A DNA stretch of 64,000 bases from Brachypodium distachyon (lineage: Eukaryota; Streptophyta; Magnoliopsida; Poales; Poaceae). The translations under genes were made by a program, and so were the position numbers. Position 1 is the first letter of the stretch, and each line of letters begins with the position of its first letter. The notes beneath the pieces are model-generated. The model was not told the DNA's origin. It worked only from the letters and a program-made list of their open reading frames with translations, and searched no databases. Of the stretch, positions 39,890 to 50,512 are shown piece after piece. The DNA lies in contig NC_016133.3 of assembly GCF_000005505.3 (NCBI RefSeq), positions 27,382,508 through 27,446,507 of the forward strand, read 5' to 3'.

Positions 39890-40362
39890 TCTTGCAGTAA
39901 GTTTGAGGATCTGCGTCGGAACAGCATCCGCTAGCCTGAGAGATTCAAACTCCAGAAAACAACTTGCGACCACTATAGAAAACCACAAAAGCACAACGCC
40001 ACAAAGGTACCAAGCCGAATTCTTGAATTGTTTCCCTTCAAAATTTAACATTAGGCAGAAAGTTCCTCAAATTAACATCTACAGCAAAATGCAATTTATA
40101 TTATTATTCTAAACAGTTGATAAGTTTCTGAAAACATCACATGGAGACTTGGATGTGATAGGGGCCATACCAAGATACTTGACACAAACTAAGGACTCGC
40201 ATACTTTCACAACATAACTTGACCACAAATCCCCAATACAGCAAAACACTACCAAAACTCTACTGAAATCTTAGCTGATGACAACTGTCCCCATCAACGC
40301 TGTTCTTCAGAGTTACGATAACAGCTAGGCTACACATCATGGATCTCCATCAGGCAAACAAC

Positions 40363-40531
40363 CTGCGGAAGAAATCAAGCACTGTTATATAATGCAACAA
40401 TTTCTGAATGTCATGGCCTGAGTAAGGGAAGGAGGCAAGGTAAGTACTTACAACATTTAGTCTTCAGCATCTGCCCTCTACCCAGTGGTGTCACTCTGGT
40501 CCGGACAGCCAGTCATGTCGCAACCAATCAA
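40363..40531 (-). other. Candidate 3'-UTR exon (40452-40531) and intron (40363-40451) of the heat-shock factor gene
   Basis: On the minus strand the acceptor GATTTAG ends at 40532, the donor GTAAGT starts at 40451, and a further acceptor TTCCGCAG ends at 40363. This predicts an 80-nt exon followed by an 89-nt intron downstream of the stop codon at 40869. It is inferred from splice signals only. Confidence 0.4.
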
Positions 40532-40868
40532 CTAAATCTGGTCAAGGTAAAAACAAAAATACTTCAGAAATCAACAACAGAGGAAAATCATGAACCAGTT
40601 CGATCTAGAAAGAAAATAGGCATCACTGTTGTCAACCATGTTTATAAAGACTCAATTAATCTATTCCTCACTCCTGCAGATTTAAGCAAGATGTATACAC
40701 GATGTCATTGCATTAATTAGCAATGTTGCCATATTTGGCTCCATACTAATTAACAATGTTGCGATATGTGTCATTGAATATGAAATGTACCAGATTGTTC
40801 AAGGTGATCTGCAATAGTAGTGAAGAAGCAATGTTTGTTCGTTGAACTGAACCATTATGAACACAACT

Positions 40869-43204
40869 CTACCGCGGGCTAGTAGAACTCAGATACCCCA
40901 ACTGTTGAGCCAGTTCATCAATATCTTCAGGTCTCCTCCCCTCCAACTCTGACTGCCCAGACCCATCTCTGTAATCATCGTCAAACAGCTCTGCCCAGAA
41001 TTCATTGTTCAGCTCCCCCAGCCCACTAGCTTGATCCCTGTTCTCTTCATCCGCCGTACTTTTCCCAAGCTCCTGAATGTTGTGTGCTAAATTCTCCAGC
41101 CCTGGCATTCCAGGTTCACTGAGCTCACCAAGGACACCAGAATCAAACAAGAACTGTGAATCAAGTTGCTCGTTCTGACTTGCTATCCCAGGACCATAAA
41201 ATGGAACATGGTCTACAGGCCGCCTTCTTTTCTTCGAGATGGCATCCTCGAGTTCCTTCCTCTTATCTTGCTGCTGAACCAACTGTTGGAAGAACCGTGG
41301 GTTACGCATTGCTCTTGCCAAGAACCCCATCATCTGGGCCTGTTTTTGTTCAGCAGTTCGTAGCCTCTCTTCCATGGCTTGGACGTGACCCTTAGTAGTT
41401 TGCTGCTCCTGTCTTAGCTTCACTACCTCTGTGATCAAGATGTTCTTGTCACGCTTCAACCTGTCAATCTCTTCTTCATGCCCAAACTCACCAACCTCCA
41501 GGCAAGATGCAAGGGCCTGCTGCTGTGATGGAGGCAAATTGGATGGCGGCTTCCTTCTCTTGATCATCTTCAGGAGATGCCTTTGACCCCTAAGGAAACC
41601 TTCATTTGCAAACTCCCACCTGTCAGGATCAACCTTTCTGAAACCCTGCAGACAAGGCAACATGATAGCTCAGCAATAGTTATGATGTAACTTCTAGTCT
41701 ATAGCTTGATCATCAGTACACTATATCATTTGAAGGTGCAGTAGAGTCTTCTAGAACAAAACAATCTGGTTCTTGTACTTCATCCAGTATCTTGTTCCAT
41801 ATAGCTACAATAAGAAGTTCAAGGAATAATGTCAGGACGATACAATTGTTCTGGAGAATTCATCTCCTTGCCTCACCATGAGATGAAGCTAAACGGAGGA
41901 CACACAGCTTCAAGAATAAGAACGTTTGAAAGGTTTTCAACTTACATGCATCAGAATATGATGTCAAGAGTTTCAGAACCAGGATCATGGAGTGAACTCT
42001 ATACTTCTATTGAAGACCCACTTACACTACAATAAGCTCATTTTAAACGATGAGTTAAACAGTCTCAACTAGTATATAGTAATAGTATAGTACAACCTAT
42101 AGAAAGGCTGAATATGATCAAAATCCTAGCTCCCCAGGGAAGAATTATCAATTATGACTAGTGCGTCCAAGTTCTTCTAAAAACACGTGTGGAATTGGTA
42201 CAAAGGCACTGGAAAGACGGTTCATCCAACTAAAGGTACAGGGTTTTGGTTCTCCCATATTCCGCTGTGAAACCTTAACCCCATACCTAAATCAGGCCAG
42301 ATTCAGTAAATCTGGTATGAGAATACCAGGGTCTATGGAGAATCAGATAACCATGAATGAAGGTATCCGCAAATGCAGCCTTAGAATTGCTTTATAAGTT
42401 GTGCCTCAACAATCCTAGTAAACAGATAATGAAACATTTGCAGCTACCTAGCCGAGTACACCTATTGTCCTAGAAGAATGTGAAATTGCAAGCACACCAA
42501 ACCTGAAACTATATTACCAGACATTATTATGGACAGCCAGAGATGTGGTCCTCAATTTCCCAATCTAAGATAATCTAGAGCATAATGCTTCTCTGAAATG
42601 TTTCTCATGTTACTAAGAATATAAAAATGAGTTCCTGCGTAAGAGTCTGGTGTCGTCTTGACACAAACACGCGTAAGAGAAATTTAGCAAGATAAACCCA
42701 CCAACCAAACACACCCTAAATAACACATGGCTACTCTTGTACTTCATCATCGAGAAGAAATGCTTTCGATGGCCTAGTTGCACATGACAGATGACACAAC
42801 CCTGAATGCCAGTCACAGATTACCAAACTATTCACCAGACCAAGTACCAAATTGCATCAAAATGTACGAAGAAGGATTGATTGCAGGAAGAATTAGGAGA
42901 GGGTGCTCACATAGGTGTTAAGCTGCCTGACGAAGCTGGAGAAGTTGCTGTGCTTGAAGAGGCGCGGCAGCAGGACATCGGCGAAGACGTGCGGATCCCA
43001 CACGACGAAGCTGTTGCCGGCGGGGCTCCATGACACGACCTGGTCCGTCGACGGGTCACCCACCAGGTCGTACGTCTTGGTCAGGAACGGCGGAGGCCCC
43101 GCCTCGTGCAGCCCCTCCATCGGCCGCGGCAGCCCCGCCGCCCCCACTCCGCCGTCCTGCTCCAGGAGCTCCTCCTTCACAATGCCCCCCGCCACCGGGT
43201 CCAT
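40869..43204 (-). CDS. HSFA2C: Heat stress transcription factor, class A2
   Basis: This nuclear activator binds heat-shock elements and drives chaperone genes under heat and oxidative stress. Exons are 43204-42911 and 41645-40869, giving 356 residues. The 1265-nt intron falls in phase 0 after FVRQLNTY inside the DNA-binding domain, at the position conserved in all plant Hsfs. Domains: DNA-binding 37-130 ([12 protein letters not shown] to RRK), heptad-repeat HR-A/B about 155-222 with the long class A spacing, NLS KKRRR at 236-240, AHA activator EFWAELFDD at 313-321, and nuclear export signal LAQQLGYL at 343-350. The AHA and NES sequences fit subclass A2. The A2c label rests on my memory that rice HsfA2c lies next to the ID1 orthologue. 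The start at 43204 (MDPVAGG) is preferred to the in-frame ATG seven codons upstream because A2 proteins begin MDP. Confidence 0.94.
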
Positions 43205-43494
43205 GACCCCCAACAATTCCACCAAAGATCCCCTACCTATCGAACCAACAAGACGAATTAGACCAAGAACTCCACCCTGGTGATCAAGAAACTCGAATCA
43301 GAGCATGGACTGGAACAAACTCCTACCAACTCTACAAGCGCAGACTTGCTTCCACAGAAGGTCGGATGGAGTCTCGGGATATTTCGGATACCAGCAGCAA
43401 CAAACAAGGGCGAGATCTTTTATGCGGTAAAAAAAAAAAGAGGAAACGGTGGGTAAATTCGTTGGGCGCTCGCGGAAACGGGGCGGCGGGAGTG

Positions 43495-43593
43495 CTAAAT
43501 ACCCATCCGTACTGTGCGCACCCAGACACGTCGGGAACACTGTGGAAGGTTCTAGATCGCGCGTCGGTCGCGTGGCCTCGGAATGTTCTGGAA
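43495..43593 (-). promoter_or_regulatory. Heat-shock elements and TATA box of the heat-shock factor gene
   Basis: GAATGTTCTGGAA at 43581-43593 is a perfect three-unit heat-shock element (GAAnnTTCnnGAA). GAAGGTTCTAGA at 43545-43556 is a second, near-perfect one. TATTTAG on the minus strand (43495-43501) is TATA-like and about 290 bp upstream of the start codon. The order TATA then heat-shock elements, about 45 and 80 bp further upstream, is typical of heat-inducible genes. Confidence 0.72.
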
Positions 43594-43812
43594 ACGATGA
43601 GGGTTGGATATTTGGATGGCGCAAGTGGACGGGCTCAGCTTCGGCCAAGAGGCCCAATCAGCACACGACAACGCATCGGAACATGGCCCAATTGGTGCTT
43701 TTCTTCGTGGGATTTTTCGTTGGGAATCAGATTCCTCGAAGAGCGGGTACTTTTTTTTATCGCACGCTTGCGCAGTCATGCTCGTATCACGAGGCCACCA
43801 TTTCATGTCTTG

Positions 43813-44176
43813 TACCCCCTTCATCCAACGAGAAAGGGACGTATTAGGATTCGGTTGATCAAGTCTTCGACCACAAATTATTTCATCAACATGTGATCAA
43901 AGTCATAACCATAAGAAAATATCCTTAGGTGGTAATATAATCGATATGTCCAACAATAAGGTGTATATTAGGATTCGGTTGACCAAGTCTTTGACCACAA
44001 ATTACTTCATCAATATGTGACTAATGTGATCAAAGTCGTAAACATAAGCAAATATCCTTGGTTAGGAATATAATTGATATGTATGTCATATAATTATATA
44101 TTAATAGAGTAATTTGTGGTCAAAGCATCTGTCAAAGGAAAGCTAATATGTCCCCTATTGTTGGACGGAGGTAGTA
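43813..44176. mobile_element. Stowaway-like MITE with internal 124-bp tandem duplication
   Basis: The left end TACCCCCTTCATCCAACGAG and the inverse of the right end CTATTGTTGGACGGAGGTAGTA agree, with TA borders. ATTAGGATTCGGTTGA recurs at 43843 and 43967, so a 124-bp segment is present twice in tandem. Confidence 0.75.
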
Positions 44177-44210
44177 CAGTCTTATCCGGTTATCCCCGAG
44201 TACTAGGTAG

Positions 44211-44421
44211 TACTCCCTCCGTTCCAATATACTAGGCACGCACGCATTTCAAAATTACTAATTGGAAAATATAAATTATATTTCACAACAAATATATCAT
44301 TAGATTCGTAAACAAATGAACTTTCTAATGATATTTTTTAGGTCATATAATTTATATTTTGGTAGTTAAATTGACGATTTTGGAACGCGCGTGTGCCTCA
44401 TATATTGGGACGGAGGGAATA
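44211..44421. mobile_element. Stowaway MITE, about 210 bp
   Basis: TACTCCCTCCGTTCCAATAT at the left mirrors ATATTGGGACGGAGGGAATA at the right. The arms remain complementary far inward (AATATAAATTATATTT against ATAATTTATATTTTGG). Confidence 0.88.
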
Positions 44422-45625
44422 GTGCTTTTCCGAAGACCCCCCCTTTTGGGGGAAAATAAAATCAAGATCATATTTTAAGTTTTACAATGTTCACACACAA
44501 ATGTGTATCCGTTAAATTTCCTCACGTGTTGCTAACCATAAACTGCTGAAAAGGCTGTGTGCATAGATCGATGCATCGACCGGGGAACTCCCTCGTTTCG
44601 AAAAAAATAATCTTGGTATGCAAATTTATCATTTTTGCATGGACTATAAATTAAACTATTTCTTAAACTATCTATATGTTTTTCTTAAATAACGGCTCGG
44701 AACCAAGCATCTGCACTCCCGTATTCTGTACAGTACTAATAAGACCGAGATGAATCATACTGTATAACATGATCTAAAACTTTAAACTTGCCTAATTTTT
44801 TTCTTCTCAGGTTCATGGTTACTTAATTTTCAATTCAAAATAAATTAACACTTGCTATAAACTGCAATCAACAGCTTATGAGGAAAGAAATAGAAAAAGT
44901 ACCGTGAAGTATTTCTTCCTTTTCAGTTTATTATGCGCATCATAAAAATCCAAATTTCCACTTTGTAACTTCATTTGTTTTGAAAATAGACAAACATTAT
45001 CATATTTATATCTATTAATTTGTTTCGTTGTTATTTTGGTTCCAGTATGAAACCAATCAATCCATGAAGAAGATGGATGGTAATGCACAATGCATTAATG
45101 CTTGGTCTGGCCCTTAACCAGACGATTCTGTTATTGTGATTTTGAAACAAACTGAAAGGAGGAAGTTCATCTCTTTTGAAAATAGAAGATTGTGTAGTAA
45201 GATTTATCTCTGAGCCGAGCCTTAAATCCTATGTGAGACCACCAAGTCAACGAAAATCAACCTCAATCAACGTGCCAAGCATGGTCAAGCCAACAAGGAA
45301 TGGTCAAATGAATCAAATATCAAGTTGGAGTCAAATGGTGAAATAAAAAAAATAGAAAAAAAGAGGACTAGGAGCCTGGAAGCAAGAGCGACAAGGGATG
45401 AATGGATAAGGCAAATGGTTCACCATGGACCATCCCCGGCCTAATCCACTTCAACTTTGGGCATACAACCATTCACTCTCACTTCGAATGAAAAACAAGG
45501 GGGAAGAGGAGCTATAGGTCCATGGGAACTATAGTCCCAGAGTTGTTCCAGGAAGCCTCATTCAGCTCAGACTAAATGTTAAGGAAAGATTTAAAATCCG
45601 AATGGTATGCTTACTTGTTTATCCG
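44422..45625. other. Intergenic sequence, no gene seen
   Basis: AT-rich sequence up to about 45200. The part from 45200 to the tandem array may be internal sequence of the retrotransposon whose LTR lies to the right, but no protein motif is visible. Confidence 0.4.
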
Positions 45626-46308
45626 ATTAATGCAACAAAGATTCAACAATGCAGATACTAATGTGAAAATTGCAAGGCTCAGATTGGTTTTAGGACAAAG
45701 GTAACTGATCTATTTTTTTTGGATTTTTCTGGACGGTAGATAAAACTGATCTAGACTACGGATAAACAGGAAAATCTCACCGAGCAACCTTAAGCTCTGA
45801 TACCACGTGATATGGCTGGGGAGTGGCCCGATCTTTCGATGAGATTGATAACTCTCAAACCAGCAACTCGACACAATTAATGCAGCAAAGATTCAACAAT
45901 GCAGATACTAATGTGAAAATTGTAAGGCTCAGATTGATTTTAGGACAAAGGTAACTAATCTATTTTTTTTTGCTTTTTCTGGACGGTAGATAAAACTGAT
46001 CTAGACTACGAATAAACAGGAAAATCTCACCGAGCAACCTTAAGCTCTGATACCACGTGATATGGCTGGGGAGTGGCCCGATCTTTCGATGAGATTGATA
46101 ACTCTCGAACCAGCCACTCGACACGATTAATGCAGCAAAGATTCAACAATGCAGATACTAATGTGAAAATTGCAAGGCTCGGATTGGTTTTAGGACAAAG
46201 GTAACTAATCTATTTTTTTTGGCTTTTTCTGGACGATAGGTAAAACTGATCTAGACTACGGATAAACAGGAAAAATCTCACCGAGCAACCTTAAGCTCTG
46301 ATACCACG
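45626..46308 (-). repeat. 250-bp tandem array (about 2.7 copies) containing a retrotransposon primer-binding site
   Basis: ATTCAACAATGCAGATACTA recurs at 45641, 45891 and 46141, an exact 250-bp period with few differences between copies. Each unit contains GCTCTGATACCA, the complement of TGGTATCAGAGC, which is the initiator-methionine tRNA primer-binding site of many plant LTR retrotransposons. Each also contains the adjacent LTR end TGATATGGCTGGGGAGTGGC. The last copy runs into the LTR at 46309. Confidence 0.85.
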
Positions 46309-47317
46309 TGATATGGCTGGGGAGTGGCCCGATCTTTCGATGAGATTGATATCTCTCGATTTGGGTAGGAGGTGACGTTGACGATCCGACTACGGACTAG
46401 GAGGCAGTGCCTTAGCAATCGATACACCAACTTCAGAGGGTTATTGATCACGCGGAAGCACGATCAACCTGACCACGAAGGTCTTTGTTCCTACAAGCAA
46501 TCGAAGAAGAAGCAAGAACAAGATAAATAGCAGATGCAATCTGAAATTGCGAGTATACTATATCAAACCAATGTCTCAACGAGACGGTAAGTTGGGGTTC
46601 CGAAAGCGGTAAAGCAGGTGGTCTAGCCGACACGCGATTACACGAAGTTGCAGAGATGGCTAACTTTTAACTAAACAAAACCCAAGTCTCCATAGGGGGG
46701 CTAGTGGGGTATATAAAGGAGGAGGGAGAGAGATTTTCATCCACCTTGAGTAAGGAGGCCGAAATCCAACTCTATCTCTAACTTTCCTAACAAACTACAA
46801 CTCTTTAGGAAACAAAAAAAACAGATCCGTCAGCTTGTTTTCTCTGCCACGGCCATTACGCGTCGAATCTCCTTGTGGGGACAGATTTGTTGGAAAGTTT
46901 TTGTAATGACCTTTCCAACAAGTACTTGTTTGCTTGTTGACACCGGATGCTTCCTGGGTGATTAAAACAAATTCAGGTCTCCTGACAGCTCGGATCCGAA
47001 TCGGATTCAACTTTAATTCGTGATATCTTTCTCTAGCAAGCTCCGAATCATGTGCGGTTCGATTTGTTGGAAAGTAGACTTGATAGGCTTCACCTTACAT
47101 CTCCCGATGCATGCTATCGCACCTCATCTTCACTTTGGACTTGTAGAGTTCAAGAAGATGCCTGCATAACAGGATCATACAAGATAGCAGCTCTGCCACT
47201 TTGCAAATAATATATTGGACACAATTCATAATTGAATTCACCTGATTATAATTGTTATTAAGTACTCCGATAAATAGGGTTCTAATGGTCGTATCCATCG
47301 TCATCATGTTCATATCA
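46309..47317 (-). mobile_element. LTR of a retrotransposon, minus orientation
   Basis: The plus strand runs from TGATATGG (46309) to CATATCA (47317), giving TG...CA ends with a 7-bp inverted terminus. The primer-binding site TGGTATCAGAGC lies two bases inside, so this is the 5' LTR of an element pointing left. No gag-pol follows in the window and no second LTR is found, so the element is a fragment. Its distal 330 bp match the foldback at 33247. Confidence 0.7.
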
Positions 47318-47934
47318 AGCCTCGTTTGGTCCAAGCCCAAGAGGGTTTGGAAAGATTTCTTACCTCCTAGCATGGGAAGTCTTGTTCGGCCCTAGCTTGT
47401 GATGACCTTGTTTTTGACGTCTCTCCAAACACAGGACTAGCTTGTGCTTCCCTAGGCGACTGAAACTATTCAAATAACATTGTTGCGTCAAACTTGTCGA
47501 GCGTCAACCTTGACTCATAAGACCGTTCAATATGCCTCTCCAGGCTTTAATCCAATACACCAAGTGTTGTTCGAGAGCAACAACATGGAGATATAGATAT
47601 AAGGAAGTACATGTTTTGTGAGTTATATGGTTCTGCAATATATAGAGCAGGCACTTGCTAATTCTTAAAGAAAAAAAACAACTCTCCAGCTTGTTTTATT
47701 TTGGAATAACAACTCTCGAGCTATGTCCTTAGTTTCAGAGGGCCCAAAGGCTAACCGAACGGATGGAAAGAGGAAGGCGAGGAGAAGGGTACGTGGGCTC
47801 GAGGTGGGCCTGATTGGGTGCCAAATATTTCACTTGATCTGTAGCCCACCAATACAAAGCTACAACCCCTTCAGAAAAAATACCTATGCCATTCTCCCCT
47901 AAGAAAAAACCTATCCCATTCTCATGATTATACC

Positions 47935-48374
47935 TGGCTATCGGGCTGGGCTTTTCTAAAAAGCCCGCTAGCCCGGCGGGCTTGGCCCGGCACCAAGTTA
48001 AATGGGCCGGGCCGAGCCGAAGCACGGCCTGTGCCGCACCGATGCTTCAGACCGAGGCCCGACAAGCCAGCCCGACACAGGATTACACATTTGGTCCAGT
48101 TACCTTCTCAATTCTGACCCAGCCCACCATGTTTTCCTATTCTATCCCACCATTTCTTCTTGTTTTGGCCTAGCCCACCTTATTTTCCATTTTCCTTTAA
48201 TTTGGCCCAGCCCAACATGTTCTTTTTCTTTTTCAGTGATTTGGCCCATGTGCCGAGGTAGGCTCGTCGGGCCTTAACGGCCTGAGCTGGCCCGGCCGGG
48301 CTTGGTGCCGCACCTGGGCTTCACCGTGCCACGCCCGGGCCTCGCCCGTTTAACCGGAGCCGGACCGATAGCCA
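47935..48374. mobile_element. GC-rich foldback-type element
   Basis: TGGCTATCGG at 47935 is inverted as CCGATAGCCA at 48374. GGGCTTGGCCCGGCACC-like sequence is repeated in inverse orientation near each end, around an AT-rich centre. ATTCTCATGATT occurs just outside both ends. Superfamily not assigned. Confidence 0.55.
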
Positions 48375-48559
48375 CCTATTCTCATGATTTAAAAAAAAGA
48401 AAACTATGCCATTCTCTTGATTCTCAAAAAAAAAAAACCTATGCCATTGTCAAAATCATAGCCCACTCGCGCCGCCACATTCCCGTCGGCGCCGGCCCGG
48501 CACCCCTAAACCCTAGGTATCTCTCTTCGGCCAAATCCCCATTGTTGTACCTGCTTGGC

Positions 48560-49092
48560 CAGCTGAACACACAATCAATCAACATTGACCTGAGTTCGAC
48601 TATGGTGCTGGTGTCGGTCGACATGGAGGGGAAGGCATGGAATTGGATTAATGTGCCAGAGGGGTGCTTCCACTATGTTGGTACAATTGGATTGTCACAG
48701 GGGTGCTTGCACTATGCTACTACAATAACTCCTGTTAGTAATAATGATAATGAGAATACAATCCTACCTTTGGAGGAGGAGATAGCACTCTGGGCCTTGA
48801 GAATCACGACAGTAAAGAATGGGTCCTGAAGGATAGTCTCAGCATACATAAGCTGTTCATTGATAACCCGTTGAGCATAGACCACCCGGAGTCAGATTAT
48901 CATACAGTTGGGATTCATCCAGATTGTGATACCCTTTTCTTGGTTCCAAAGAGAGGTGCTTCATTGGCGTCTTACGATATGCGACATCAGATTTTTTGTA
49001 ATATCCTTGATCTTGAGAAAGGCTGTCTGTCGAGACATCTACCTTATGTTCCTCTGTTCTCAGAGTCATTAGCAGATGCAGATGGCCAGTAG
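48560..49092 (+). pseudogene. F-box protein pseudogene (associated domain only)
   Basis: The translation VSVDMEGKAWNWINVPEG...GTIGLSQGCLHYA is followed, one base out of frame, by ENHDSKEWVLKDSLSIHKLF and VGIHPDCDTLFLVPKRGASLASYDMR, ending at a stop at 49092. This resembles the C-terminal domain of the large grass F-box family. The N-terminal F-box is missing and a single-base frameshift lies near 48790-48800. It is therefore 5'-truncated and broken. Confidence 0.7.
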
Positions 49093-50512
49093 TGTTGTCT
49101 TCAAACTACCCTTGTGGTTACTCAAGATTGGGCTCTTTTGTAGACTAAATGAATTTCTGTGCACTTAGTAATCTATTTGAATAATGTCTTTCAATTTGCT
49201 GGTGCTCAAAACCTCCTAGCTTGATTTTCAGTTTGGAGTAATTTCTGGTAATCCTTCAGATTTAGCTTATTGGTTTGGACACAAATTTGTTCAGTGGGAA
49301 CCTTCTTGCCTATTAATGATTATGATTGCCCCAAATTATAATATTAGTGAGTGCCACTTGCGAACTTGTTTGTGTACGTAATAGATTCAGCTGATTTTTG
49401 AGTGGTGTGATATCTACTTGATCTTGTTCCTAGCATACTTTGGTGAAATACTGCTCTGTGAGCAAATTCTTTTAATTTATGTTTGCTTTAGTTTATGTAT
49501 TTTTTTTCTGTAGTTGATGATTTCAGTAGATCCTCAGATCTCTTAATCCCTGACCATAGAGAAGTTTTTAGTCTTGTGTAATTTGATTTCAGTAGATCCT
49601 CGGCTTCAAAATGAGAAATGAAAGCTTCACCGAGGAGTACTGCTGCTTGGTGTATATGCACCTTTTGTTATTGTTATGACTGTATTTCCTTGTAGACGTA
49701 TCACATCTTCAATCTTGGAAGTCACTGCAATAGCTCTTTACCAGGGTGTCATCTCAGTTTCGACCATACCAGCTAGTCATTGCTAACGTAATGCGCAACT
49801 TGGTCAACAACTCGTCGAAGTTTATGCCTGTCCAATTCGTCAAACTTGAATGTCCTGTTTCAGCTGTGAATGTGATCTTTTAGTCGACAGCTGTGATTGT
49901 GATCTTTTAGTCGACAGGAATGATTCGACAATCAAAATCAGTGTGATCTGAAGCTGCAGCAATGCTTGTTCCCTGGTTTGCTGCATCTGCCACCTCTTGG
50001 TCTCGAAAACTGTTCTGAGTGGGGCACTTTTACTGGGTCCGAACTCGAAACCACCAAAACTAAAAACTTAGGTCAATAATTTCGTCATTACTTATTAAAA
50101 ACCGATATTAATTTGAAAAATTCGGTCTCGTGGTCTCGTGCCTCGGTTACCCGAAGAAACAACTGATCACGAGTGTACACAGCCCAACATCTAAACCATT
50201 AAGGCGTAGCGACTGGGGCAGACGCTCGCGAGGGCCACGTCACCCGGAACTGTAGCAGAATGCTTCCTTTTGACACACACACAGCCTAAAATATATCCAA
50301 GGCTAACTCTGGAAGCCTTGTGGAGTATTGTGGCTTCATCAGATGACATAGTACCACAGGCAATAATTCTATGTATAAGTAATAATCAGTAGCATATCAA
50401 TATGGTTTCATGATTTGTGGTAACACTGCATGATTTCATCCATGTGTATAGTGTAATGTGTCTGAGCTAGTTATAATATATAGCTGAGTGGCGAACCCCC
50501 AGATAGCAAACT
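49093..50512. other. Intergenic sequence, no gene seen
   Basis: AT-rich without coding signals. The final few hundred bases probably include the 3' UTR of the minus-strand dioxygenase gene. Confidence 0.45.
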
